Shown here: positions 48,167-59,325 of the stretch, piece by piece
How positions within the stretch are numbered: position 1 is the first letter of the stretch
Layout: each line of letters starts with the position of its first letter
NCBI GenBank assembly: GCA_023511995.1
Contig: JAIMAL010000014.1
Location: forward strand, 1-64,000
Origin: Burkholderiales bacterium
Lineage (GTDB): Bacteria > Pseudomonadota > Gammaproteobacteria > Burkholderiales > Thiobacteraceae
Reading direction: 5' to 3'
DNA length: 64,000 nt
Made by a program: the position numbers and the translations under genes
Notes under the pieces: generated by a model
Database searches by the model: none
What the model was told of the DNA's origin: nothing
The model's input: the letters and a program-made list of their open reading frames with translations, nothing else

Positions 48167-48814
48167 CTACGCGCCCGCCCGGCCGCGGGCGCGGCCGCGC
48201 AGGAAATGGAAAAAGCCCGGCATGAGGGACACCGCGACGATGCCCAGGATGACCAGGGTGAGGTGGTCTTTGATGACGGGGACGTTGCCGAAAAAGAAAC
48301 CCGCCCACACCAGGGAATTGATCCAGAGGATGGCGCCGGCGGCGCTGAAGGCGACGAAGCGCCCATAGGACATGCGGCCGATGCCGGCGACGAAGGGGGC
48401 GAAGGTGCGCAGGATAGGGAAGAAGCGGGCAAGGAGAATGGTCTTGCCGCCGTGGCGCCGGTAGAAGGCTTCGGTTTTTTCCAGGTGGGCGCGGTTGAGC
48501 CAGCGCGCCCCGCCACGAAACACCCGCGGTCCCAGGAAGCGCCCGATCCAGTAATTCGTGTTGTCGCCCAGAAACGCGGCCGCCATGAGCACCACCACGA
48601 GTGTCACTACGTCGATGCCATTGGCCACCGCCAGGGCGCCAGCGACGAAGAGCAGCGAATCACCGGGCAGAAAAGGGGTCACCACCAGGCCTGTTTCGCA
48701 AAAGATGATGAGAAACAGCACCAGGTAGAACCAGCTGCCGTAGTTCTCCAGCAGCCAGACCAGATGCTGGTCCAGATGCAGCAAGATGTCGATGAACTGG
48801 GTGATGAGTTCCAC
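48167..48814 (-). CDS. DedA-family membrane protein
   Basis: 215 residues from GTG 48814 (VELITQFIDILLHLDQHLVWLLENYG), close to the usual DedA start and length. A TTG at 48847 would add 11 residues. Conserved features: FCETGLVVTPFLPGDSLLFVAGAL, GDNTNYWIGRFLGPR, RHGGKTILLARFFPILRTFAPFVAGIGRMSYGRF. Four or five membrane segments plus re-entrant loops. The family includes undecaprenyl-phosphate and phospholipid flippases needed for envelope integrity. It is divergent from nothing nearby and follows secF by ~130 bases. Confidence 0.9.
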   Translation of the reverse strand: MELITQFIDILLHLDQHLVWLLENYGSWFYLVLFLIIFCETGLVVTPFLPGDSLLFVAGALAVANGIDVVTLVVVLMAAAFLGDNTNYWIGRFLGPRVFRGGARWLNRAHLEKTEAFYRRHGGKTILLARFFPILRTFAPFVAGIGRMSYGRFVAFSAAGAILWINSLVWAGFFFGNVPVIKDHLTLVILGIVAVSLMPGFFHFLRGRARGRAGA

Positions 48815-48946
48815 GGTGTTGCCAGCCTGATCGAATTTGGGTGCCAATCCTGCCCCGGCGCACCCCTAGGGCAGACGGAAAGACAAAGCCCTGGCCCCGC
48901 GTCCCCTGCCAAAGCCCTGGTGAAGCTACGCCTCGAAACGTCCCGT

Positions 48947-49879
48947 CTAGGGGAGCAACTCCGCTTCCTGCTTCTTCTCCGGCTTGATGAAGGCTTCGCG
49001 GGAGATACCGAGCCAGAGGACGATGGGGCTGGCCACCAAAATGGAGGAATAGGTGCCGACGACGATGCCGATGGTCAGCGCCAGCGCGAAGTAGAAGAGG
49101 ATTTCGCCCCCCAGGAAGAGCACGGAGAACACCATCATCTGCGTGGTGACATGGGTCATGATGGTGCGCGACAGGGTTGCCGTGATGGCGTTGTCGATGA
49201 TTTCGGCCAGCGTGCCCTTGCGCATCTTGCGGAAGTTTTCCCGGATGCGGTCGAACACCACCACGGTGTCGTTCACGGAATAGCCAAGGATGGCCAGCAC
49301 CGCCGCCAGCACGGTGAGGGAGAATTCCCATTGGAAGGCGGCGAACATGCCGATGATGATCACCACGTCGTGCAGGGTGGCGGCAATGGCGGCGATGGCG
49401 AACTGCCACTCGAAGCGTACCCACAGGTAGATGACGATGCCGATGGAGACCAGCAGCAACGCCAGCGAGCCGTCGTAGAGCAGCTCCTGCCCCACCTGCG
49501 GGCCGACGAATTCCACCCGCTGCAGGGTGACGTCGGGACTTTGCGCACGCAGCACCTGCATGACCGCTTCGGAAACCTGCGCCGTGGTCAGCCCGGGCTT
49601 CACCGGCAGCCGCACCAGCACATCGCGCGCGGTGCCGAAGTTCTGCACACTCGCTTCGCCATAACCGTGTGCGGCAAGCTGGGCGCGGATTTTCTGCAGC
49701 TCCGCCGGCGCCGCATAACGCACCTCGAGCACGGTGCCACCGGTGAAATCCACGCCAAGGTTGAGCCCCTTCCAGACGAGGAAAAAGACGGCAAGCAGGA
49801 AGGTGGCCAGGGAGACGAAGGAGGTCACCTTCGCATATTTCATGAAGGGGATGTCGCGCTGGATCCGGAAGAATTCCAT
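48947..49879 (-). CDS. secF: Protein translocase subunit SecF
   Basis: 310 residues with six membrane helices. An N-terminal helix (VTSFVSLATFLLAVFFLVWKG), then GVDFTGGTVLEVRY, a periplasmic domain, and the C-terminal block with YDGSLALLLVSIGIVIYLWVRFEWQFA, GYSVNDTVVVFDRIREN and a final GTYSSILVASPIVLWLG. It works with SecD to pull exported proteins using proton motive force. It is 21 bases downstream of secD. Confidence 0.98.
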   Translation of the reverse strand: MEFFRIQRDIPFMKYAKVTSFVSLATFLLAVFFLVWKGLNLGVDFTGGTVLEVRYAAPAELQKIRAQLAAHGYGEASVQNFGTARDVLVRLPVKPGLTTAQVSEAVMQVLRAQSPDVTLQRVEFVGPQVGQELLYDGSLALLLVSIGIVIYLWVRFEWQFAIAAIAATLHDVVIIIGMFAAFQWEFSLTVLAAVLAILGYSVNDTVVVFDRIRENFRKMRKGTLAEIIDNAITATLSRTIMTHVTTQMMVFSVLFLGGEILFYFALALTIGIVVGTYSSILVASPIVLWLGISREAFIKPEKKQEAELLP

Positions 49880-49900
49880 GACTGCCTTTCCGCCTGTGCC

Positions 49901-51718
49901 TTAGCCGATGGCAAGTTTCGCGATGCGCTTCATGCGGCCGTAGGTGAGGTTGACCACCGCCCGCGACACCGTCACCGCGCTGAACATGGAGGTGAGGATC
50001 CCCAGGCAGAGGGTCACGGCAAAGCCGCGCACCGGCCCTGACCCCAGCCAGAAAAGGAAGAAGCCGGCGATGAGGGTGGTGATGTTGGAATCGAAAATGG
50101 TGTCCCAGGCGCGGTCGTAGCCGGCGTTGATGGCGGCCTGGGGGCTCACGCCGTTGCGCAGCTCCTCACGGATGCGCTCGAAGATGAGCACGTTGGCATC
50201 AATGGCCATGCCCACCGTCAGGGCGATGCCGGCAATGCCGGGCAGGGTGAGGGTGGCCTGCAGCATGGAAAGCAGGGCGACGAGGAGCATGACGTTGACC
50301 GCCAGGGCGAAGCTGGCGATGGCGCCGAAGACCTGGTAGTAGAAGATCATGAAAACGACGATGGCGACGAAGCCGACCAGGGTGGAATAGAAGCCGCGGC
50401 GGATGTTGTCGGCACCGAGGCTCGGCCCCACCGTGCGCTCCTCGATGATCTCCATGGGTGCGGCCAGCGCCCCGGCACGCAGCAGCAGCGCGATGTCGTT
50501 CGCCTCCTGGGTGCTGCGCATGCCCGTGATCTGCACCCGGCCGCCCGGAATTTCCGTCTGGATGACGGGGGCGGTGACCACTTCCGCCTGTCCTTTTTCG
50601 ATGAGCAGGATGGCCATGCGCTTGCCCACGTTCTCGCGGGTGAGGTGCTGGAAGATGCGCGCCCCCCGCCCGTCGAGGGTCATGTGCACCGCCGGCCGGC
50701 CATGCTCGTCGAAGCCGGCGCTGGCATCGGTGATGTACTCGCCGGTGAGCACCACGTTTTTGCGCACCAGCACCGGCTGGCCGTTGCGTTCCCGCAGAAG
50801 CTCCGCGCCCAGGGGGATCTGGCCGGCGAGGGCGGCGGCAATCTCCGCATCGGTGAAATCCGCCATGCGCAGCTCCAGGGTCGCGGTGCGCCCGAGGATC
50901 TGCTTGGCCCGCGCCGTATCCTGCACGCCGGGCAACTGGACGACGATGCGATCCTCACCCTGCTGCTGGATGATGGGCTCGGCGACCCCCAGCTCGTTGA
51001 CCCGGTTGCGCAGGGTGGTGAGGTTCTGCTTGAGGTTGAGCTCCTGCCGCCGTTTGAGGGCCTCGGGCTTCAGGGTGGCCACGAGATAGGGCTCGCCCGC
51101 CCGCTCCTCCTCCCGCAGGAGCAGATCGTCCACCTTGCCGGCAATGAGCTCCCGGGCTTTCGCCCTTTCCGCGGCGGTGGAAAATTTCACCTCCACCGCC
51201 TGCCCCTGACGGCTCACGCCGAGATACTGCACCCGGTTTTCCCGCAGCAGACTGCGCACATCCGAAGCATAACGGTCGATGACCCGGTCGAGGGCGGTCT
51301 TCATGTCCATCTGCAGCAGGAAGTGCACGCCACCGCGCAAATCCAGGCCGAGGTACATGGGTTGGGCGTGGATCGCGGCAAGCCAGGCCGGTGAGCGGGA
51401 AAGCAGGTTCAGCGCCACCACGTAATCGGGACCCAGCTTCTCCTCGAGGACCGTCTTCGCCTTGAGCTGGGTCTCGGTGTCGGCGAAGCGCACCTTGACG
51501 GTGTTGACGTCGAGCTGGGCCGCCTCAAAGGGGAGGCCGGCGGTCTTAAGCACCGTCTCCACCTGGCCGAGGGTGGTGGCATCCACCTTGAGCACGGGGT
51601 TGGCCACGGAGACCTGCACCGCCGGCGATTCTCCATAGAAATTGGGCAGGGTGTAGAGCACGCCCACCACCAGGATGACGGCGACGAGCACATATTTCCA
51701 GACCGGGTAGCGGTTCAT
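49901..51718 (-). CDS. secD: Protein translocase subunit SecD
   Basis: 605 residues. Helix one near 8-27; the large periplasmic P1 domain starts GLDLRGGVHFLLQMD; five C-terminal helices include GMAIDANVLIFERIREEL and GSGPVRGFAVTLCLGILTSMFSAV, the SecD signature. It partners with SecF and YajC, encoded next to it. The gap to yajC is 28 bases. Confidence 0.98.
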   Translation of the reverse strand: MNRYPVWKYVLVAVILVVGVLYTLPNFYGESPAVQVSVANPVLKVDATTLGQVETVLKTAGLPFEAAQLDVNTVKVRFADTETQLKAKTVLEEKLGPDYVVALNLLSRSPAWLAAIHAQPMYLGLDLRGGVHFLLQMDMKTALDRVIDRYASDVRSLLRENRVQYLGVSRQGQAVEVKFSTAAERAKARELIAGKVDDLLLREEERAGEPYLVATLKPEALKRRQELNLKQNLTTLRNRVNELGVAEPIIQQQGEDRIVVQLPGVQDTARAKQILGRTATLELRMADFTDAEIAAALAGQIPLGAELLRERNGQPVLVRKNVVLTGEYITDASAGFDEHGRPAVHMTLDGRGARIFQHLTRENVGKRMAILLIEKGQAEVVTAPVIQTEIPGGRVQITGMRSTQEANDIALLLRAGALAAPMEIIEERTVGPSLGADNIRRGFYSTLVGFVAIVVFMIFYYQVFGAIASFALAVNVMLLVALLSMLQATLTLPGIAGIALTVGMAIDANVLIFERIREELRNGVSPQAAINAGYDRAWDTIFDSNITTLIAGFFLFWLGSGPVRGFAVTLCLGILTSMFSAVTVSRAVVNLTYGRMKRIAKLAIG

Positions 51719-51746
51719 GGCGCGCGGTGAAGGAGGGACAAACCCA

Positions 51747-52070
51747 TCAGGCGGCGCTCTTCAGCGTGCCCTTGGGCAGCACCGCCTGGATGGTGGGTTT
51801 TTGCACCTGCACCACCACTCCGTCGGCGATCTCCAGGGAGACATATTGGTCGCCCACCTTGGTCACCTTGCCCAGCAGGCCGCCCGCGGTCACCACCTCG
51901 TCGCCTTTCTGCAGGGCGTCGAGCATTTTTTTCTGTTCCTTGGCGCGTTTCATCTGCGGCCGGATGAGCATGAACCAGAAGAGCACAAAGATGACGATGA
52001 AGGGCAGCAGACTCATGAACGGGTCTGGCTGCTGGGCAGCAGGTGCGGCGTAGGCAGGCGCGATGATCAC
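51747..52070 (-). CDS. yajC: Preprotein translocase accessory subunit YajC
   Basis: 107 residues. One membrane helix (~15-37: PFMSLLPFIVIFVLFWFMLIRPQMKRAKEQKKML) followed by the YajC soluble domain (GDEVVTAGGLLGKVTKVGDQYVSLEIADGVVVQVQKPTIQAVLPKGTLKS). It binds SecDF. It lies between tgt and secD in the standard queA-tgt-yajC-secD-secF order. Confidence 0.97.
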   Translation of the reverse strand: MIIAPAYAAPAAQQPDPFMSLLPFIVIFVLFWFMLIRPQMKRAKEQKKMLDALQKGDEVVTAGGLLGKVTKVGDQYVSLEIADGVVVQVQKPTIQAVLPKGTLKSAA

Positions 52071-52150
52071 GGCAGTCTCCGGAAAACTGGGTTGGCCGTC
52101 CCGTGCGCGTCACGCAATCGGGACACCTCGGGTTTGATAAAGCGCGCATT

Positions 52151-54288
<2,138 letters not shown>

Positions 54289-54315
54289 GGAAGGCCGCGG
54301 CGACAAGGAGCGGGC

Positions 54316-54321
54316 ATTATA
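54316..54321 (-). promoter_or_regulatory. Candidate -10 element for queA-tgt-yajC-secDF
   Basis: A perfect TATAAT on the minus strand (plus-strand ATTATA), 27 bases before the queA ATG. The -35 at optimal spacing (GCAAGC) is weak. Confidence 0.5.
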
Positions 54322-54447
54322 GCGGAGGACGCCATGCGGCTTGCCCCAGCCCCCCTTTCCCCGGATAATCTGCGCCTCCATCGCCTGCGGGCGCAAAGGC
54401 AAGGGAAACGCTTCCCCAGCTCTTCTCTCCGGCGCGCATGCCACCCG

Positions 54448-54534
54448 GCCGGGATGGCGGAATCGGTAGACGCAGCGGACTCAAAATCCGCCGGTAGCGA
54501 TACCATGAGGGTTCGAGTCCCTCTCCCGGCACCA
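54448..54534 (+). tRNA. tRNA-Leu, anticodon CAA
   Basis: 87 bases including an encoded CCA. Acceptor GCCGGGA (54448-54454) pairs with TCCCGGC (54524-54530); discriminator A at 54531; CCA 54532-54534. The D-arm contains AATCGGTAGAC. The anticodon arm GCGGA-CTCAAAA-TCCGC gives CAA. A long class II variable arm and GGTTCGAGTCC T-loop follow. It reads UUG codons. Confidence 0.97.
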
Positions 54535-54671
54535 GTTCACACCGCGCTCCCTGGTCCCGGCCGCCCCCATTGCAGCGTTTTATCCCGTACCCCGCCGCAC
54601 ATTGGGAGGCAGCGCCACGGTTGGCGCGCAAAGATCTACAAGATCGGGAGGTCTTCCCGCAAGGGTGGCGC

Positions 54672-55052
54672 TTACGCCATCTGCACAGGGATGCGGTCGC
54701 GCCGGTCGATGATGCGGTTGTGTTCGTCCACGTAGATGAGCTGCGGGGCGTATTTCAAAAGCTCCAGCTCGTTGTAGAGGGCATAGGCGGCGATGATGAT
54801 GATGTCGCCGGGTTTTGCCTTGTGGGCGGCGGCGCCGTTCACCGAGATGATGCCGGAGTCCCGCTCGGCACGGATGGCATAGGTAGTGAAACGCTCACCA
54901 TTGGTGACGTTGTAGATTTCGATCTGTTGGTATTCGCGGATGTCCGCGGCTTCCAGCAGGGCCTCGTCGATGGCGCAGGAACCCTCGTAGTGCAGCTCGG
55001 CATGCGTCACCCGCACGCGGTGCAGCTTCGATTTCAGCATGGTCCTTTGCAT
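54672..55052 (-). CDS. panD: Aspartate 1-decarboxylase PanD (proenzyme)
   Basis: 126 residues, [38 protein letters not shown]. Gly24-Ser25 is the self-cleavage site that makes the pyruvoyl cofactor; YNVTNGERF and [10 protein letters not shown] are conserved. It makes beta-alanine for pantothenate. Last gene of the long leftward operon, ~50 bases after panC. Confidence 0.98.
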   Translation of the reverse strand: MQRTMLKSKLHRVRVTHAELHYEGSCAIDEALLEAADIREYQQIEIYNVTNGERFTTYAIRAERDSGIISVNGAAAHKAKPGDIIIIAAYALYNELELLKYAPQLIYVDEHNRIIDRRDRIPVQMA

Positions 55053-55105
55053 GATCGCCCCCGTCTCAGAGGTGGAAAGGGAGGCGGATTATACCCTCTC
55101 GCCCC

Positions 55106-55951
55106 TCAGGCCGGAAGCGCAGGGCCAGGCACCTCGACGTTGTCGATGAGGCGGGTGTCCCCCAGCCAGGCGGCCGCCAGCACGACGAACTGCCGGGTCT
55201 GCGCGCCAGGCACGGCAAGGGTGGCTCCATCGCGCACAGAGACATAATCCACGCGCCAGCCGTGGGCCTCCAGTTCGCTACGGGCGTTGGCTTCGATGAG
55301 GGGGAAATCCCGATCGCCCCTGCCGATTGCCTCCGCCGCGGCACAGAGGGTGCGGTAGAGGCGTGGTGCCTCGGCCCGTTCGGCGGCCGAGAGATAGGCA
55401 TTGCGGGAAGACAGCGCCAGCCCGTCTTCGGCGCGCACCGTCTCCCCCGCCACGATCTGGATGGGGAAGTTGAGCTCCCGCACCATGGTGCGGATGATGA
55501 AAAGCTGCTGGTAATCCTTCTTGCCGAAGACGGCCACGGTGGGCTGCACGATGTTGAACAGCTTGGCCACCACCGTGGCCACACCGCGGAAATGTCCCGG
55601 GCGGAAGGCGCCGCACAACTCGTCGGCCACCGGCGGCGGCAGGATTTCCGTCTGTTGCGGGGTGGGATACATTTCGGCCACCGTGGGCGCAAACACCACG
55701 TCGCAGCCGATGACTTCCAGCTTCGCGCAATCCTCGGCCAGAGTGCGTGGATACCGGTGGTAATCCTCGTTGGGGCCGAACTGCAGGGGATTGACGAAGA
55801 TGCTGACCACCACTGTGTCGCCATGGGCACGCGCCAGCCGCACCAGTTCCAGGTGACCTTCGTGCAGATTGCCCATGGTGGGCACGAAGGCGATGCGGCC
55901 GGCCTCGCTCAAGCGTTCGTCCAGGGCGTGGATGCTGGCGATGACGTCCAT
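55106..55951 (-). CDS. panC: Pantothenate synthetase PanC
   Basis: 281 residues. FVPTMGNLHEGHLELVRLARAHGDTVVVSIFVNPLQFGPNEDYHRYPRTL carries the HIGH-like nucleotide site; FGKKDYQQLFIIRTMVREL and GLALSSRNAYLSAAER follow. It joins pantoate and beta-alanine using ATP. Start codon 4 bases after the panB stop. Confidence 0.98.
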   Translation of the reverse strand: MDVIASIHALDERLSEAGRIAFVPTMGNLHEGHLELVRLARAHGDTVVVSIFVNPLQFGPNEDYHRYPRTLAEDCAKLEVIGCDVVFAPTVAEMYPTPQQTEILPPPVADELCGAFRPGHFRGVATVVAKLFNIVQPTVAVFGKKDYQQLFIIRTMVRELNFPIQIVAGETVRAEDGLALSSRNAYLSAAERAEAPRLYRTLCAAAEAIGRGDRDFPLIEANARSELEAHGWRVDYVSVRDGATLAVPGAQTRQFVVLAAAWLGDTRLIDNVEVPGPALPA

Positions 55952-55954
55952 GAT

Positions 55955-56752
55955 TCAGTCGAAACCGTGCTCGGCAGCGGGAAAGCTGCCGTCCTTCACC
56001 GCCCGCACATATGCGGCGACGGCGGCCTCGATGCTATCCGCCCCCGGCATGAAGTTGCGCACGAAGCGGGGTACCCTGCCGCCATAGATGCCCAGCATGT
56101 CGTAGAGCACCAGGACCTGGCCACTGCAATCCGGTCCGGCACCGATGCCGATGGTGGGCGCGCTGATGGAGGCAGTGATGCTCCGTGCCAGTGCGCGCGT
56201 GGTCATCTCCAGCACCATCAGCCCCACCCCCGCCTGATCCAGGATGCGCGCATCGGCCAGCAGTTGCGCCGCTTCCGCCTCCTCCCGCCCCTGCACGCGC
56301 CAACCGCCCACCTGGTGCACGGATTGGGGCAGCAGCCCCAGATGGCCGCAGACGGGAATACCCCGTTCCACCAGAAAGCGCACGGTCTCCTCCATCACCC
56401 GGCCGCCCTCCAGCTTGACCATGTGGGCGCCGGCACGCATGAGCCGCGCGGCGCTGGCAAAGGCCTCCTGCGGCGAGCCCTGGTAGCTGCCGAAGGGCAG
56501 ATCGGCGATGATGAACGCCCGGTTCGATCCCCGCGCCACACAGCGGGTGTGATACTCCATCTCCTCAAGGCTCACCGCCAGGGTGGAATCCCGCCCCTGC
56601 AGCACCATCCCCAGGGAGTCCCCCACCAGGAGCACATCCACGCCCGCCGCCTCCAGTAGCCTGGCAAAGCTTGCGTCATAGCAGGTCAGACAAGCGATGC
56701 GCTCGCCGGCGCGCGCCATCTGCCTGAGTGTGCTGAGGGTGTGGCGTGCCAT
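55955..56752 (-). CDS. panB: Ketopantoate hydroxymethyltransferase PanB
   Basis: 265 residues. [83 protein letters not shown] and [22 protein letters not shown] are all typical. It makes ketopantoate from ketoisovalerate with methylene-THF. It follows the deoxynucleoside kinase gene by 2 bases. Confidence 0.98.
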   Translation of the reverse strand: MARHTLSTLRQMARAGERIACLTCYDASFARLLEAAGVDVLLVGDSLGMVLQGRDSTLAVSLEEMEYHTRCVARGSNRAFIIADLPFGSYQGSPQEAFASAARLMRAGAHMVKLEGGRVMEETVRFLVERGIPVCGHLGLLPQSVHQVGGWRVQGREEAEAAQLLADARILDQAGVGLMVLEMTTRALARSITASISAPTIGIGAGPDCSGQVLVLYDMLGIYGGRVPRFVRNFMPGADSIEAAVAAYVRAVKDGSFPAAEHGFD

Positions 56753-56754
56753 GT

Positions 56755-57393
56755 TCAGCCGCGGTTGACGAACTCGCGCCCGCGCACATGGGGGAGGCGG
56801 GCGAGCAGCCAGTCGAAGTCCCCCGTGTCGTCCACGAAATTGAGATGTTCGCTGTTGACGATCATCAGCGGGGAGGCCTCGTAGTGGTAGAAATACCGGG
56901 CATAGGCGTCGGACAGGCGGGCGAGATACTCCCGGTCGATGCCCTGCTCGTAGCCGATGCCCCGTGCCCGCACGCGCTCCACGAGCACTTCCACCGGCGC
57001 CTGGAGATAGATTACCAGATCGGGCAGCGGACTTTGTGGCGCCAATGTGGCGTGGATTTTCTGATAGAGGCGGTATTCGTCCTCGGAAAGCGTGAGCCGG
57101 GCGAAAAGCGGGTCCTTGTCCAGCATGAAATCCGTCACCACGGGACCGGCGAAGAGATCCCGCTGGAGAAGCTCGCGCATCTGTTCCACCCGCTGGAAGA
57201 GGAAAAACAACTGCGTCGGCAGGGCGTGCCGTGCGCGATCCTCGTAGAAGCGGGGCAGGAAGGGATTGGACTCTGCCGCCTCGAGCACGAGTCTTGCCCC
57301 CAGGTGTTCGGCCAGCCGGCGCGCGAGGCTGGTCTTGCCAGCGCCGATGGGGCCTTCCACTGCGATATAGCCGGGCAAGGCGGGCCGGTCCAC
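56755..57393 (-). CDS. Deoxynucleoside kinase-family protein
   Basis: 212 residues from GTG 57393 ([35 protein letters not shown]), 4 bases past the folK stop. The frame extends upstream within folK antiphase but without homology. P-loop [27 protein letters not shown] and [45 protein letters not shown] match bacterial dNK/Dgk-type kinases that phosphorylate deoxynucleosides. The position between folK and panB is common in proteobacteria. Specificity cannot be read from sequence. Confidence 0.9.
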   Translation of the reverse strand: MDRPALPGYIAVEGPIGAGKTSLARRLAEHLGARLVLEAAESNPFLPRFYEDRARHALPTQLFFLFQRVEQMRELLQRDLFAGPVVTDFMLDKDPLFARLTLSEDEYRLYQKIHATLAPQSPLPDLVIYLQAPVEVLVERVRARGIGYEQGIDREYLARLSDAYARYFYHYEASPLMIVNSEHLNFVDDTGDFDWLLARLPHVRGREFVNRG

Positions 57394-57397
57394 GGTG

Positions 57398-57907
57398 TCA
57401 GGCGGCAATGCGCTGGACCCCTTGGTGGAGGCAGCCCTTAAGAAGATTTCGCGCCGGCCCCCGGCCGGGGATGATGCAATCGGGGGCGATCTCCACCAAC
57501 GGGGCGAGGACGAAGGCGCGTTCATGCATGCGCGGATGGGGCAGCGTGAGTCCCGGCTCGTGATGGATGAGCTCGCCATAGAGGAGCAGATCGAGGTCGA
57601 GCACGCGGGGCGCGTTGCGGAATGCCCGCTTCCGGCCGAAGGACGCTTCCAGTTCCAGAAGCGCCGCCAGCAAAGCGGCGGGCGTAAGCGTCGTCTTAAG
57701 CAGCACCACGGCGTTGATGAAGTCGGGTTGATGGGCGTAGCCCACCGGCGCCGTGCGATAGAGGGAGGAACGGGCAAGCAGCCGGGTCTGCGGCAGGGTG
57801 GCAAGCCGCTCGATTGCACGCGTGACCTGCGCCGCGGGATTGGCGAGATTGCTGCCCAGCGCGACGAAGGCGCGCTCGCTGACGGGGGCAATGGCGGGGT
57901 CAGTCAT
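57398..57907 (-). CDS. folK: 2-amino-4-hydroxy-6-hydroxymethyldihydropteridine pyrophosphokinase FolK
   Basis: 169 residues from ATG 57907, overlapping the pcnB stop as ATGA. AFVALGSNLANPAAQVTRAIERLATLPQTRLLARSSLYRTAPVGYAHQPDFINAVV and NAPRVLDLDLLLYGE plus LTLPHPRMHERAFVLAPLVEIAP are diagnostic. It activates the pterin for folate synthesis. The pcnB-folK pairing is classic. Confidence 0.98.
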   Translation of the reverse strand: MTDPAIAPVSERAFVALGSNLANPAAQVTRAIERLATLPQTRLLARSSLYRTAPVGYAHQPDFINAVVLLKTTLTPAALLAALLELEASFGRKRAFRNAPRVLDLDLLLYGELIHHEPGLTLPHPRMHERAFVLAPLVEIAPDCIIPGRGPARNLLKGCLHQGVQRIAA

Positions 57908-59271
57908 GGAGATTCGGCCGGGGCGGCGGCGGTGGGCTTGCGCCGGCGCCGGCGCCGCCGGCGCGGCGTAGCTTCGCTTCTCACCAGCATGCGCGCCCGC
58001 TCCTCGGGGGAGGCATGTTGGAAGGTCTCCCACCACTGACAGATGGCGGGGTCGAGCTCCCCGCTTTCACAGCGGAGCAGGAGGAAATCATAGGCGGCGC
58101 GGAAACGCGGCTGCTCCAGCAGGCGGAAGGGACGCTGCCCGGCGCGCTGGAGGAAACGGGGCTGCATATACCAGATCTCCCGCATGACGGCGGTATAGCG
58201 GCGGGGAATGGCCAGGGTCTCCACCTGCACCTCGATCACCTCCTCGACGGCCTGCTGCAGGGCGGCCACGGGGGACTGGCCCGCCTCCTGGAATTTCTGC
58301 TGTTTGGCCAGCACCTCGTGCCACAGCAGCGCGGCGAAGAGGAAGGCCGGGGAGACGGGCTTGTCCGCGGCGATGCGCTCATCGGTGTTCTTCAGCGCCG
58401 CGGTGACGAAGCGCTCGCCCAGGGGTTGTTCCAGCACCACGTCGAGAAGCGGCAGGATGCCGTGATGCAGGCCTTCCTGCCGCAGCCGCCGTGCACTGGC
58501 CAGGGCGTGGCCGGAGAGGAAGAGCTTGAGCATCTCATCGAAAATTCGCGCCTTGGGCACGTCGAGCAGCAGTGGCGCCAGGGCGCGAATGGGCTTGCGG
58601 GTGGCCGCATCCAGCCGGAAATCCAGCTTGGCGGCCAGGCGCACCGCGCGCAGCATGCGCACCGGGTCCTCGCGGTAACGGGTCTCGGGATCGCCGATGA
58701 TGCGTAGCACACCCCGCCGCAGGTCCGCCACGCCGTTCTGGTAATCCCAGATTTCCCCCTTGGCGGGATCGTAATAGAGGGCATTGATGGTGAAATCCCG
58801 CCGCGCCGCATCATCGGCCTGGGTGCCGAAGACATTGTCGCGCAGAAGCCGGCCGTTCTCCGCGACCAAACGTTCCTCAACGGAGGTTTCCTCCTCGTCG
58901 AGCTCTCCCCTTTCCTCGGGGGGCGGTGCGCCCTGACCGCGGAAGGTGGTGACCTCCACCGTCTCCCGGCCACACGTCACGTGCACGATACGGAAGCGGC
59001 GGCCGATGATGCGGGAACGGCGGAAGAGGCGGCGCACCTCCTCCGGCCGCGCGTCGGTGGCCACGTCGAAATCCTTGGGCGTTTTCCCCATCAGCAGATC
59101 CCGCACCGCTCCGCCCACCACGAAGGCCTTGTAGCCGGCCCGCTGCAGGGTCTCACACACCATCAGGGCGCAGGGGCTGATGCGATCCGGCGTGATGCCG
59201 TGCTTGGCCAGGGGCAGGATGACGGGACGGTCGGCGCGCCGCAAAAGTCGCCGGATGAGTCTTTGGATCAT
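57904..59271 (-). CDS. pcnB: Poly(A) polymerase I PcnB
   Basis: 455 residues from ATG 59271 (MIQRLIRRLLRRADRPVILPLAKHGITPDRISPCAL). The ATG at 59310 and TTG at 59322 also lie in frame but have no ribosome site. Nucleotidyltransferase domain: AFVVGGAVRDLLMGKTPKDFDVATDARPEEVRRLFRRSRIIGRRFRIVHV; RNA-binding neck: RDFTINALYYD and DPVRMLRAVRLAAKL. It ends in a nearly pure Arg tail (residues ~435-446), likely RNA-binding. It adds 3' poly(A) to promote RNA decay. A 3'-extended frame is not present. Confidence 0.95.
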   Translation of the reverse strand: MIQRLIRRLLRRADRPVILPLAKHGITPDRISPCALMVCETLQRAGYKAFVVGGAVRDLLMGKTPKDFDVATDARPEEVRRLFRRSRIIGRRFRIVHVTCGRETVEVTTFRGQGAPPPEERGELDEEETSVEERLVAENGRLLRDNVFGTQADDAARRDFTINALYYDPAKGEIWDYQNGVADLRRGVLRIIGDPETRYREDPVRMLRAVRLAAKLDFRLDAATRKPIRALAPLLLDVPKARIFDEMLKLFLSGHALASARRLRQEGLHHGILPLLDVVLEQPLGERFVTAALKNTDERIAADKPVSPAFLFAALLWHEVLAKQQKFQEAGQSPVAALQQAVEEVIEVQVETLAIPRRYTAVMREIWYMQPRFLQRAGQRPFRLLEQPRFRAAYDFLLLRCESGELDPAICQWWETFQHASPEERARMLVRSEATPRRRRRRRRKPTAAAPAESP

Positions 59272-59325
59272 AGGATGGTCGGGAAAGGCGGGAATTGTCG
59301 CCGAGGCCATGGCAAAGGGCAAGCT